Part shown: piece by piece, positions 35,123 through 44,766 of the stretch
How the letters are laid out: every line of letters begins with the position of its first letter
Position numbering within the stretch: position 1 is the first letter of the stretch
DNA from: an uncultured Methanoregula sp.
GTDB taxonomy: Archaea; Halobacteriota; Methanomicrobia; Methanomicrobiales; Methanospirillaceae
Assembly: GCF_963662735.1 (NCBI RefSeq)
Contig: NZ_OY759744.1
Span: 682,001 to 746,000 of the forward strand
Reading direction: 5' to 3'
Length of the DNA stretch: 64,000 nucleotides
Notes under the pieces: generated by a model
The model's database searches: none
The model's input: the letters and a program-made list of their open reading frames with translations, nothing else
What the model was told of the DNA's origin: nothing
Made by a program: the position numbers and the translations under genes

Positions 35123-35760
35123 TGCGTTTTACTCCGGGGGTATTTTCGGGGATTCTCTGGTTTTCATCTTTCTTAATGTAATATCCTCATTGCACATTGC
35201 AATGAAGATTCGCATTCAGTGCCTGAAGAATCGGGACAGAGACCGGAGTGTCGGGGGGAATGGGGGTTTCCCGGGTGAAACCGGCGGTTCCTTTCGCAGG
35301 ATCCTTCTGTACTTTGACTGCCGGACCCATGATCCCTCATTATTACATCCAGTCCGGGAACACACGGATGCGCTCCGGCAGTAATTTACAGCAGTTTTTC
35401 CTGAAAAAATCCGGTCTCTCCGGCCTGGCTCCATCCCAGTTTGCTCTCAGGCCACATTGGCCTCCGGTTGCAGGAAAACCCGGAAAACGGGCTTGCCATG
35501 AACCCCCGGGGTCCCGCCCGTTTAAAGGCCGCTAAATTGCACGGTTTTTTCCCGCATAAAATGGTTATTTTCAAAAAATACGGGATTAAAACAAGAATTT
35601 TGTCGGGCGTTGGCACCGCTTCCACTGGAAAGATTCCCGAAATTTTTCGGTTACATAAATCATCGTCCGATTGCCAAACCGGGCATTTTACGAGGACTTG
35701 TTTGCACAGCCCCAGGTAAGTCCCAAAACACACATCAGAACGGGCATTTACGGGCATTTC
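35123..35760. other. 638-bp gene-free region
   Basis: I see no convincing gene. It contains an inverted repeat at 35188-35204, a CCGAAA/TTTCGG palindrome at 35637-35650, an AT-rich patch (35560-35610) and four CGGGCAT repeats between 35681 and 35773. A 123-codon minus-strand frame at 35386-35757 lacks a start signal and protein-like composition. Confidence 0.55.
35188..35204. promoter_or_regulatory. Inverted repeat CATTGC-N5-GCAATG
   Basis: A perfect 6-bp inverted repeat around 5 bp. On the minus strand it sits just upstream of a TATA-like GGATATTACAT and about 65 bp before the carboxyltransferase start, a position suited to a regulator of that gene. Confidence 0.4.
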
Positions 35761-36135
35761 TTACCGGGCATGCGGGTTCGTGTAGTCGTCCGGTCCCCAC
35801 CAACCGATCTCCGATACCGCGATATCGTGAATCACCAGCCGGCGCCAGACCCGCTCGTGCTGGGTGCGGAGCCAGAGTTCCCTGAGAACGAACGGCGGGA
35901 ACGGGAGATTGCGTAAATCCCGGATTTCGTCCGGGAACATTTCCTCATAGAACGATTCCGGGTCGATCCGGTACCGCGTCTGCCGGACCCGGACGGCCCG
36001 GAACGATTCGTGCTTGAAGATCAGAAAATCGTACGGAAGATCCGCATGCTCGTTATCCTGCCAGCGGTACCCCATCCGTCCGGCAAAACCCTTCGCTTCA
36101 ACAATCGCCGACACCGGCTTCTTTCCGCGGGCCAT
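35761..36135 (-). CDS. Conserved hypothetical protein, possibly nuclease-like
   Basis: 124 aa, basic and Trp/Tyr-rich. An alternation of KPVSAIVEAKGF, DFLIFKHESFRAVRV and a C-terminal helix pair (FVLRELWLRTQHERVWRRL) recalls small PD-(D/E)xK-like restriction-fold proteins, with Glu and Lys in VEAKGF as possible catalytic residues. This is weak. Start at ATG 36135, preceded by GGGG at 5 nt; the longer frame is unsupported. Confidence 0.65.
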   Translation of the reverse strand: MARGKKPVSAIVEAKGFAGRMGYRWQDNEHADLPYDFLIFKHESFRAVRVRQTRYRIDPESFYEEMFPDEIRDLRNLPFPPFVLRELWLRTQHERVWRRLVIHDIAVSEIGWWGPDDYTNPHAR

Positions 36136-36329
36136 GATTCCCCAACGATCTCCCGCATGCAAAAGATGCGTTCCTGTGGAACGTTGCCGCAGGTACAAAA
36201 TAGTCTTTGCGGACAAACGGGCCGGAGGATCCCCGGTTCAGGACTGCAGCAGGCACCGTACCGGGTAAAATCCAAAAAAAAGTCCCTGCAACAGATACAA
36301 ATATCAATCTTCAGGAAAAGCATTGAACA

Positions 36330-39300
36330 ATGTTCTCCCTCCTGTATGTGGATGACGAACCAGATCTGCTTGAAATCGGCCGGTTGTTTCTCGAAGATAC
36401 CGGCGAATTCGAAGTCAGCACGGTCGAGTCCGGGCAGGAGGCACTCGCCCACCTGGGACGGGTGAACTTCGATGCCATCGTATCCGATTACCAGATGCCC
36501 GGTATGACCGGCATCGAACTCTTAAAATCCGTCAGGAAAACGAGCAACGACATCCCGTTCATCCTCTTCACCGGCCGGGGGCGCGAGGAAGTGGTCATCG
36601 AGGCCATCAACAACGGCACCGACTTTTATCTCCAGAAAGGAGGGGACCCAAAATCCCAGTTCGCCGAACTCGCCCACAAGCTCCGGCAGGCGATCGGCAG
36701 GAAACGTGCAGAAAAAGCCCTCTCGGATTCGGAAAAACGCCTTGCCGACATCATCAACTTCCTCCCGGATGCAACGTTTGCCATCGACACGGACGGCCTG
36801 GTGATAGCATGGAACCGGGCAATCGAGGAGATGACCGGGATTTCAGCTCCCGATATCCTCGGGAAGGGAGATTATGAATATGCGATCCCGTTCTACGGGA
36901 GCCGGCGTCCGATCCTGATCGATCTCATCTTCGAACCCGACGAAACCGTAACACAATACTATTCCAACATCCGGCGGGATGGCAACACGCTCTCGGCCGA
37001 GACGAACCTTCCCCACCCCAAAGGCAGCCAGATCTATGTCCTTGCAAAAGCAAGCCCGCTCTTCACCAGGAACGGCGACATCACGGGTGCCATCGAATCG
37101 ATCCGGGATATTACCGAACGGAAGATTTCAGAAGAGGAACTCCACGGGTTAAACGAACAGCTCAGGGCATCCGATGAAGAACTCAGGGCCCAGTACGACG
37201 AGCTGGCATTCAGCGAGAAGCGGATCCGCGAGAGCGAGGAAAAATACCGGACCATCATCGACCATGCTCCCGCGGGAATGCATTTTTACGAGCTGAAACC
37301 GGACGGTTCTCTCATATTCACCGGGGCAAACCCTGCTGCAGATGAAGTACTGAAGACACGGCACGCCGATTATATCGGGAAAGCAATCCTGGATGTTTTC
37401 CCCGGCCTGGCCGGTACAGAGATCCCCGACCAGTACCGGGAAGTGGCCTCAACCGGAAAGACCTGGCAGACCGACAATGTCGTATACGAAAACGGGAAAA
37501 TCCAGGGAGCATTTTCCGTCAGCGCATTCCAGATCAGTCCCGGCTTGATGGTGGCGATGTTCATCGACATCACCGAACGCAAAAAGGCCGAGACCGAACT
37601 GCATGCAGCCTACGAACAGGTTGCTGCGGCAGAGGAGGAACTCCGGTCGCAGTACGATGAACTGGTGCAGAGCGAGAGCCGGATCCGCGTTAGCGAGGCC
37701 CGGCTGCGGTACATGCTCGGGTTCTACGAACGTGCCGGTGGAAACCGGAAGACACTCATGGATTATGCGGTCGAAGGCGCGGGAAAAGTTACCCAAAGCC
37801 CTCTCGGGTACCTGGCATTCCTGAACAAAGACGAGAGCGAGCTGACGATGTACGCCTGGTCGAAATCCGCCATGAAGGAGTGCACGACCCGGGAAAAACC
37901 CCTCACCTACAAAACGGAAAAGACCGGTCTCTGGGGAGAGCCGGTGCGAGAGCGGCGCCCGGTAATTACCAATGATTACGCTGCGCCCGACCCGAAGAAA
38001 AAAGGATACCCGGAAGGGCACCCGCTGATACTGCGTCACATGGGCGTACCGGTCGTGGATGAGGGCCACGTGGTGCTGGTGGCAGGGGTTGCCAATAAAT
38101 CCACGGATTATACCGAGGAGGACGCGCAGGAGCTCCTGCTCCTGGTGCAGGGGCTCTGGCAGGTTCTCAAGCGGAAAGAGACTGAGACTGCGCTCATTGA
38201 GAACGAAGCCAGGTTCCGGTCCATCTTTGAGAACAGCCCGTACCCCATCGTCATCAACAACCGGCAGACACACAATTATGTTGCCGTCAATGCGGCGTTC
38301 CTGCGCGAGAGCGGCTATACTGAGTCGGAGGTTCTTGGGAAAGATTCCCTCGAACTGGGGCTGATCCTTCCCGAAGACCAGGCCCGGATCATCCGGCTTT
38401 TACAGACGGAAAACCGGGTCGAGCACGAACCGGTCACCAGGATTGCAAAGGATGGGAAAAAATACCATATCCTTATCTCGTCCCTCCCGGTCATGCTCCA
38501 CAACGAGCCTGCGATCCTGACCATGACCGCTGATATATCGGAACTGGAGCGGACGCAAGGGGAGCTCCGGCTGCGGTACGAAGAACTTGCCGCAGCCCAG
38601 AAAGAGCTGAAAGCCCGGCAACAGCAGATGGAGGAGATCGCTGCCACCGTGCCCGGGGTAGTTTACCAGTATTACCAGCGTTCCGACGGGAACACCGGCT
38701 TCTATTTCGTTAACGTCAAATCGGGGAAAGAGATCTTCGGATTGAATGAAACGGTCACCGACTTCCTCGGGTGGTTTATCGCACATGTCCACGAAGATGA
38801 CCGTGCAGGATTCATCAATTCGGTTACCACTGCCACAGCCGCACGAAAACCCTGGAATTTCGAAGGCCGGTTCGTGAAGCCCTCCGGAGAGGAGATCTGG
38901 TTTTCGGGATCGGCGTGCCCGGTTGAGCACGAGACCGAACTGGTCTTTACCGGCATCCTTGCAGACATCACGGAGCGCAAACAAAACGAGGGCCGGCTCC
39001 GGACCGCATACGAGCAACTCTCGGCTGCGGAAGAGGAACTCAGGGAACAGTACGATTCCCTTGCAGAGAGCGGGGAAGCCCGGAAAGTGAGCGAGGAGAA
39101 GTACCGCCTGCTGGTGGAAGTGACCGGGACCGGTTACGTGATCCTCGATGAAGAGGGCAGGGTACTCGATGCCAATCCCGAATATGTCCGCCTGGCCGGG
39201 AGGACTGACCGATCAGAAGTTCTCGGCAGGAGCGTTCTTGAATGGACTGCGGAGTATGAGCGCGAGAAAAATGCAGAAGCCGTCCGCCGGTGTCTCCGCG

Positions 39301-40091
39301 AAGGGAGTATCCAGGGTTTTGAGATAGATTATGCTGACAGGGACGGGCATATCACCCCGGTCGAGATCGATGCTGCCGTTGTGCATGAGAAGGGAAAGGT
39401 CCGCATCATCACCCTGTGCCGGGACATCTCGGAGCTGAAACGGTCGGAACGCGCAATCCGGGAGACAAGCAAGAAACTCAACCTCCTCAACAGCATCACC
39501 CGGCACGATGTGGCAAACCAGCTCACCAGCCTGCTGGGGTACACCCAGCTCGCAATAATGAGCAAGCCCGAACCGGCGATCGTCGATTTCCTCACCAGGA
39601 TAGAAAATGCTGCGCAGGTGATCCGGCGCCAGATCGAGTTCACGCGGACCTACCAGGAGCTGGGCGAACAGGCCCCGGCCTGGCAGCGGATCGGGGACCT
39701 GGTCCGGGACGCAGCGCTCAAGAACATAACGATTACCTGCACCTGCGGCTCGTTTGAGATTTATGCAGACCCGATGCTCGAGAAAGTATTTTTCAACCTC
39801 TTTGATAATGCTGTCCGGCACGGGGAGCATGTCACGGCTATTACGATCCGTTGCGAAACAGCTGCCGACGAACTGACCATTTTTGTTGAAGACAACGGCG
39901 TGGGAATCCCCCTCGATGAGAAACCCAAGCTCTTCCGGAAAGGCTATGGCAAGAACACGGGGTTCGGCCTCTTCCTCGCCCGGGAAATCCTCGCCATTAC
40001 CGGCATCTCCATCAACGAAACCGGGACGCACGGCAAGGGAGCCCGGTTCGAGATTGCCGTGCCGAAGAATGCATATCGTCCGGCCTCCTGA
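36330..40091 (+). CDS. Hybrid REC-multi-PAS-GAF histidine kinase
   Basis: 1253-aa soluble sensor kinase without membrane segments. REC domain at 1-120, with phosphoacceptor D53 (VSDYQMPG), acidic pair D8-D9, T81 and K103. Then PAS (about 135-260), PAS (about 300-420), GAF (about 465-615), PAS (about 625-740), PAS (about 765-885) and PAS (about 920-1035). The kinase core follows, with an H-box NSITRHDVANQL and a HATPase domain (FFNLFDNAVRHGE, VEDNGVGIP, GFGLFLAREI). Four coiled linkers repeat AAEEELRxQYDEL. A receiver at the N-terminus lets another kinase feed in. No output protein is adjacent. Confidence 0.94.
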   Translation: MFSLLYVDDEPDLLEIGRLFLEDTGEFEVSTVESGQEALAHLGRVNFDAIVSDYQMPGMTGIELLKSVRKTSNDIPFILFTGRGREEVVIEAINNGTDFYLQKGGDPKSQFAELAHKLRQAIGRKRAEKALSDSEKRLADIINFLPDATFAIDTDGLVIAWNRAIEEMTGISAPDILGKGDYEYAIPFYGSRRPILIDLIFEPDETVTQYYSNIRRDGNTLSAETNLPHPKGSQIYVLAKASPLFTRNGDITGAIESIRDITERKISEEELHGLNEQLRASDEELRAQYDELAFSEKRIRESEEKYRTIIDHAPAGMHFYELKPDGSLIFTGANPAADEVLKTRHADYIGKAILDVFPGLAGTEIPDQYREVASTGKTWQTDNVVYENGKIQGAFSVSAFQISPGLMVAMFIDITERKKAETELHAAYEQVAAAEEELRSQYDELVQSESRIRVSEARLRYMLGFYERAGGNRKTLMDYAVEGAGKVTQSPLGYLAFLNKDESELTMYAWSKSAMKECTTREKPLTYKTEKTGLWGEPVRERRPVITNDYAAPDPKKKGYPEGHPLILRHMGVPVVDEGHVVLVAGVANKSTDYTEEDAQELLLLVQGLWQVLKRKETETALIENEARFRSIFENSPYPIVINNRQTHNYVAVNAAFLRESGYTESEVLGKDSLELGLILPEDQARIIRLLQTENRVEHEPVTRIAKDGKKYHILISSLPVMLHNEPAILTMTADISELERTQGELRLRYEELAAAQKELKARQQQMEEIAATVPGVVYQYYQRSDGNTGFYFVNVKSGKEIFGLNETVTDFLGWFIAHVHEDDRAGFINSVTTATAARKPWNFEGRFVKPSGEEIWFSGSACPVEHETELVFTGILADITERKQNEGRLRTAYEQLSAAEEELREQYDSLAESGEARKVSEEKYRLLVEVTGTGYVILDEEGRVLDANPEYVRLAGRTDRSEVLGRSVLEWTAEYEREKNAEAVRRCLREGSIQGFEIDYADRDGHITPVEIDAAVVHEKGKVRIITLCRDISELKRSERAIRETSKKLNLLNSITRHDVANQLTSLLGYTQLAIMSKPEPAIVDFLTRIENAAQVIRRQIEFTRTYQELGEQAPAWQRIGDLVRDAALKNITITCTCGSFEIYADPMLEKVFFNLFDNAVRHGEHVTAITIRCETAADELTIFVEDNGVGIPLDEKPKLFRKGYGKNTGFGLFLAREILAITGISINETGTHGKGARFEIAVPKNAYRPAS

Positions 40092-40116
40092 TAGAGGGAA
40101 GCCGGACGTTTAGGGT

Positions 40117-41913
40117 TCACTCTTTTACAATCCCCGTGAGCCTGCCCCGGAACTGGCTCATATAGAGCTCGTAATAGAATCCTTTTTTCGCCATGAGTTC
40201 GGTGTGTTTCCCGCGCTCGACGATCTCTCCCTCGTCGATGACAAGAATCTGGTCGGCATGCCGGATCGTGGAGAGACGATGGGCGATGATGAACGAGGTC
40301 TTGTCCTTCTGGAGAGAGAGAAGTCCTTCCTGGATCAGCTTCTCCGTCCGGGTGTCCACGTTGCTCGTGGCTTCATCGAGGATGAGCATCCGGGGGTTTG
40401 AGACTATGGCCCGGGCGATCGTGAGCATCTGCCGCTGGCCCTGCGAGAGGTTTGTCCCGCCATCGACGAGGAGGGTATCATAGCCTTTTGGCTGCTGGAG
40501 AATGAAGTCGTGGGCATTTGCCTGCCGGGCAGCCTGTATGCATTCCCCGTCGGTCGCCCCCTCCCGGGCGTACTTCAGGTTCGCCATGATCGTATCGGAG
40601 AAGAGGAACGGCTCCTGCAGAACCTGGGCGATCTGGATACGAAGCGTATCCTGCTGCACCGATCTCACGTCTTTTCCGTCAACGCGGATAGCGCCGCTGC
40701 TGATATCATAGTACCGGGTCAGGATGTTGATGATGGTGCTCTTGCCGGCGCCGGTGGGTCCGCAGAGGCCAAAGACCTGCCCGGGCCCCGCATGGAACGA
40801 GTTGTTGCTCAGCACCCGGCGCCCTTCGATATAGGAGAAGTCCACGTGTTCGAAGATGACGTCCCCGGTAACAGCCGGCATGGCCGGCGCCTCGGCTGCA
40901 TCGGCCACGGTCGGTTTCTCATCCATGACCTCGAAAACCCGGGACGCTCCCACGATCGCGTTGAGGATCTGGGCGTAGACCGAGAAGATGGTAGTAAAGG
41001 CGTTGAGAAGAGCAAACGAGAACCCGATAAACGTGATGAGCGTGCCGATCTCGGCCATACCGTTCATCACCATCAGGCCGCCGACCACGAGGAGCATGAC
41101 GATAAGGACCGTGGTGAAGATGGTGGAGACCTGCTGGGTGATGAGCGCCGAGAACTGGGCTTTTTCGCCAATTCCTGCAACGTTCCGGCTCAGTTTCTCA
41201 AACCGCCGTGAGGCTTCCCTCTGCTGCCGGCAGGAGATGATCGTCTTGGCTCCCGAAAGCCACTCCTCGCAAAAGCCGTTCAGGTCGCTCGTCTTTTCCT
41301 GGAGGAGGGAAAACGCCGGCCCGGAGGTTTTGGTGAGCAGCCACGATACCCAGACAAGGGCAAGGACCACGATGTAGGAAAGAACCGTGAATGCCGGGTT
41401 GATCCAGAGCATGATGATGCTCGTGATCGCGATCGTCATCACGGCCTGCCCGGTCTGGAGCGCTCCTATGCTGATGAACTGCTCGATGACCTGGGTGTCG
41501 TTGGTGACCCGGCTCATCAGTTCGCCGATCGGCCTGCGGTCGAAAAAGTCCAGGGAAAGGGTCTGGATGTGGCTGAAGAGCTCGGTCCGGAGGGTAAACA
41601 GCGCCCCCTGCGAGATATCGGCAAGCAGTTTCTGGGAGATACTCCCCGAGACCCAGATGATGACGCTCCCGGCAAGAAGCCAGAAGACTACCCGCAGCAG
41701 GGGTTCCACCGGGCCCGGCCCGGCCGAGATGATGTTGGTTGCCGAACCCATCAGGATGGAAAAGACCGCTTCCATAAAGGCAAAAACAGCCATGAGGAAG
41801 ATTACGATGGCGAGTTTCAGCCGGTGGGGTGCGAGGTACTGCAGCAGGCGCCGGACCGTCGGGGCCACAGGAGGGAGGGAATCTCCCCCGGCAGGTTCCG
41901 GTAAAACGGTCAT
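40117..41913 (-). CDS. ABC exporter half-transporter, canonical Walker B subunit
   Basis: 598 aa: six membrane helices (about 35-330) and an ATPase domain. Walker A GPTGAGKST and Walker B with catalytic Glu (LILDEATSNVD) are intact, but the signature is LSQGQ rather than LSGGQ. It overlaps the upstream partner by 4 bp. Together they form a heterodimeric exporter of the TM287/288 or multidrug/lipid type; the substrate is unknown. Confidence 0.93.
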   Translation of the reverse strand: MTVLPEPAGGDSLPPVAPTVRRLLQYLAPHRLKLAIVIFLMAVFAFMEAVFSILMGSATNIISAGPGPVEPLLRVVFWLLAGSVIIWVSGSISQKLLADISQGALFTLRTELFSHIQTLSLDFFDRRPIGELMSRVTNDTQVIEQFISIGALQTGQAVMTIAITSIIMLWINPAFTVLSYIVVLALVWVSWLLTKTSGPAFSLLQEKTSDLNGFCEEWLSGAKTIISCRQQREASRRFEKLSRNVAGIGEKAQFSALITQQVSTIFTTVLIVMLLVVGGLMVMNGMAEIGTLITFIGFSFALLNAFTTIFSVYAQILNAIVGASRVFEVMDEKPTVADAAEAPAMPAVTGDVIFEHVDFSYIEGRRVLSNNSFHAGPGQVFGLCGPTGAGKSTIINILTRYYDISSGAIRVDGKDVRSVQQDTLRIQIAQVLQEPFLFSDTIMANLKYAREGATDGECIQAARQANAHDFILQQPKGYDTLLVDGGTNLSQGQRQMLTIARAIVSNPRMLILDEATSNVDTRTEKLIQEGLLSLQKDKTSFIIAHRLSTIRHADQILVIDEGEIVERGKHTELMAKKGFYYELYMSQFRGRLTGIVKE

Positions 41914-43679
41914 GATACCTCACCGCCAAGGATGCCCCGGCCAAGCTGCGAATCGTAGATCTCACGGTATTGCGGGCTCGACCTGAGGAGCTGCTCGTGG
42001 GTGCCGGAGGCGGCGATCTTCCCGTCTTCGAGAAGGATTATCCGGTCGGCGGCAATCACGGTGCTGATCCGCTGTGCCACGAGGAACTTGGTCGCGGAGG
42101 CAAACCGCTGGCCGATCTTATCCTGGATTCGCGCCTCGGTTGCCACATCACAGGCACTGGTGCTGTCATCAAGGATCAGGATGGCCGGTTTTGCCGCGAG
42201 TGTCCGGGCGATGGCAAGCCGCTGGCGCTGGCCACCGGAGAAGTTGGCCCCATGACGGGAAACCGCATCATCATACCGGAGGGGGATGTTCGCAATGAAG
42301 CCCGCGGCATCGGCATCTTCAGCCGCAGCAGTCATGTTCCCGTCCGTCCGGTCATCGGTCGCAAAGAGAAGGTTCTCGCGGATGGTGCCAAAGAAGAGGT
42401 TCGGCTGCTGGAGGCAGATGGCAACCGTGCGACGCAGCGTATCCTGGGGGATCTGCCGGATATCGGTACCGTCAATCGTGATACTCCCGCTGGTCACATC
42501 GTAAAACCGGGGGATGAGGTGGACGAGCGTTGACTTGCCGGAACCGGTGGAGCCGAGAAATCCTATCGTCTCTCCCGGCTCTGCAGTAAAACTGATGTCG
42601 CGAAGCACGAGCGGACCCGGATTCCCGTCCGGACCACGGTACCCGAACGAGACATGGTCAAAGATAACCCGACCCCTGGCTGATGCAGGGTCGAAAGCAG
42701 CCGGGTTTTCCGGATCCCGGACATCGGCCGGGGTGTCAAGGAGCTCGAAGATCCGTCCGAGCGACGGGCGGGCCGCGGAAATGGCCGGGAGCACGGTCCC
42801 GAGGATCATGAACGGCATGATCAGGAGGAAGAGGTACTGCATGGACGCAATGACCTCGCCGACAGAGAAACCGGCTCCCGAAAGAACCTTCATTCCCCCA
42901 AGGTAGAAGATCGCAGCAAGGGCGAGGTTCACCACGAGCAGCATGGTCGGGATCAGGAAGGCGATGCTGGTCTGGGCCCGGAGGGAGGCGGTCCGGACCG
43001 AACCGGCTACCGCAGCGAACCGCTCGTTCTCGAGGCGCTGGCGGACAAATGCCTTGATAACGCGGACACCTGCCATGTTCTCCTGCAGGGCCGAACCCAT
43101 TTCGTCGTATTTCTTCTGCCTCACGGCAAAGACCGGCAGGACAAACCAGAGATAAACAACAAGGAGAATGGAAAAGACAACGAGAAGGAGGATCATCAGC
43201 CCGAACAGGGAGGGGGAGTTGATAGAAATAAGGATGACAGTGATGATGAGCATGACCGGCACGAGCGGGAGGTTGAGGATTCCCTGCTGGATGGCAATTT
43301 TTACATTCTGGATATCGTTGGTCAGCCGCACGAGCAGGTCGCTCGGGCGCATCCGGTCGAGATTGCCAAACGACAGGTCCTGGATATGGTTGTACGCCTC
43401 TGTCCTGAGGTAATGGGCAGTCCGTTCTGAGAATTTGACGGCAATGAGGGTGTTGGCGATCTGGCAGGCTGCGGCAATAACGGTGAGGACGAGCATGTAC
43501 CCCCCGTACCGGATGACCATGCCCAGGTCATCATTGATAATGCCATTATTGATCAGGGTCTGGGAGAGAGCCGGGATTGCCAGGGTGCCGATCGCCCCGC
43601 CGATGGTGAGCAGGAGGGAGAGAATGAGCAGGTTCCGGTAATCCTTCCACAGGCCAAAGAGCCGTAACAGAGTATTCAT
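41910..43679 (-). CDS. ABC exporter half-transporter with degenerate Walker B
   Basis: 589 aa: six membrane helices (about 15-310) and an ATPase domain with Walker A GSTGSGKST and a canonical signature FSGGQ. The residue after Walker B is Asp not Glu (LILDDSTSACD), so its own ATP site is catalytically weak. ATG at 43679 chosen: GGAGG lies 13 nt before it and family sequence starts there (MNTLLRLFGLW), whereas the 60 preceding codons are not family sequence. A TATA-like AATATATAAG lies at about 43735. Confidence 0.92.
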   Translation of the reverse strand: MNTLLRLFGLWKDYRNLLILSLLLTIGGAIGTLAIPALSQTLINNGIINDDLGMVIRYGGYMLVLTVIAAACQIANTLIAVKFSERTAHYLRTEAYNHIQDLSFGNLDRMRPSDLLVRLTNDIQNVKIAIQQGILNLPLVPVMLIITVILISINSPSLFGLMILLLVVFSILLVVYLWFVLPVFAVRQKKYDEMGSALQENMAGVRVIKAFVRQRLENERFAAVAGSVRTASLRAQTSIAFLIPTMLLVVNLALAAIFYLGGMKVLSGAGFSVGEVIASMQYLFLLIMPFMILGTVLPAISAARPSLGRIFELLDTPADVRDPENPAAFDPASARGRVIFDHVSFGYRGPDGNPGPLVLRDISFTAEPGETIGFLGSTGSGKSTLVHLIPRFYDVTSGSITIDGTDIRQIPQDTLRRTVAICLQQPNLFFGTIRENLLFATDDRTDGNMTAAAEDADAAGFIANIPLRYDDAVSRHGANFSGGQRQRLAIARTLAAKPAILILDDSTSACDVATEARIQDKIGQRFASATKFLVAQRISTVIAADRIILLEDGKIAASGTHEQLLRSSPQYREIYDSQLGRGILGGEVS

Positions 43680-43824
43680 GTTCTTATCCGTGCCTCCGAA
43701 AAACCGTACCTGAATGATGCCTTCGCGCCATCTTATATATTGCGAAACAACGGCCAAAGGGAAATCCCGGGTAAAAGCATGACATTTCTTTCCCGCAGGC
43801 GTCCTCTTCGTGCACCCTGCAGGA

Positions 43825-44658
43825 TCATCCGAATGTTGCGGCCAGCGTGTGGGGTCCAAGGATGTTTGTCACGGTATAACTGATGGTTGCCCCGGTGGTT
43901 GAACCGGAATAAACGGTCCCGCCGTCAAGGGTTATGGTCTTCACCGATTTGTTGGATTTGGGGACAAAGGAAACGGTGAGGCTGGAACCGGCGGTTACGC
44001 CGACGGTCTGTGGGTTGGTCAGCGTTGAAGGAGGTGAGAGGGATGCATCTCCCAGACCATTGGGAGTCCAGGAGATGGTGACCGAGTAGGGGAGGGGGGT
44101 TGGCGAAGCAGTCGGTGTCGGAGAAATGGTAGAGGTTGAAGTTGCAGTAGCAGTTGGGGTTGTTGTTGTCGTACCCTGAGATGGTGAGAATTCGTACTGG
44201 CTGATGAGCGAATGGGTTGTGGCATCGACCATCCTGACGGTAAAGGTTGAGAACGGCAGGGTATTCTGGAGCGTGGCGGAGGGATCGTCAGTTACGGCAA
44301 AACCGGTGCCCGTGTAGTAAATATATACAGTATCCCCGGGCCGGAAGGGTGTGATGGCAGGATCGAAGGCAACGAGGTTCGATCCCGACGGGGTATCGAT
44401 GTAGAATATCGCCACGTACGGGGAAGGGGGATTGTTGCTGAAAGACACCTCATCCCCGTTCCGGTGGAAAACAGCTATGGACTGGTGCCCGGAACTATTT
44501 GCGATACTGTAGGCCGGGACAAGATAAGCCGATCTCTGCACGTTGGGAATGACACCCATGAACATGACGATGATGACTATGGCAATCCCGACAACAAGCG
44601 CGACCATCAGGATCTCGTCCAGCACTTCCGACAGTCCCGTCTCGCTTCGGTTCACCAC
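43825..44658 (-). CDS. Archaeal type IV pilin-like surface protein
   Basis: 277 aa. The N-terminus (GLSEVLDEILMVALVVGIAIVI) is the class III signal and hydrophobic assembly helix of archaeal pilins. A Thr/Ser/Pro spacer (TTTTTPTATATSTSTISPTP) separates the head domain from a C-terminal beta-sandwich (about 205-277) resembling cell-wall repeat domains. Adjacent GTG codons (44658, 44655) follow GAGG. It would need an EppA/PibD-type peptidase and secretion ATPase, neither seen here. Confidence 0.85.
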   Translation of the reverse strand: MVNRSETGLSEVLDEILMVALVVGIAIVIIVMFMGVIPNVQRSAYLVPAYSIANSSGHQSIAVFHRNGDEVSFSNNPPSPYVAIFYIDTPSGSNLVAFDPAITPFRPGDTVYIYYTGTGFAVTDDPSATLQNTLPFSTFTVRMVDATTHSLISQYEFSPSQGTTTTTPTATATSTSTISPTPTASPTPLPYSVTISWTPNGLGDASLSPPSTLTNPQTVGVTAGSSLTVSFVPKSNKSVKTITLDGGTVYSGSTTGATISYTVTNILGPHTLAATFG

Positions 44659-44766
44659 GATTCCTCATACCACAATCAGCACATTTTTATTAAAGCGTGC
44701 CGATGGAAAACCCGACAGGAGAACCTCATGCCGCAGGGAAGAGGGAAAAGAACTGTATGAGCTGTA

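Noticed and set aside
35386..35757. 123-codon minus-strand frame in the long gap before the carboxyltransferase gene
   Set aside because: Random-looking Cys/Arg/Pro-rich sequence with no start signal; treated as non-coding.
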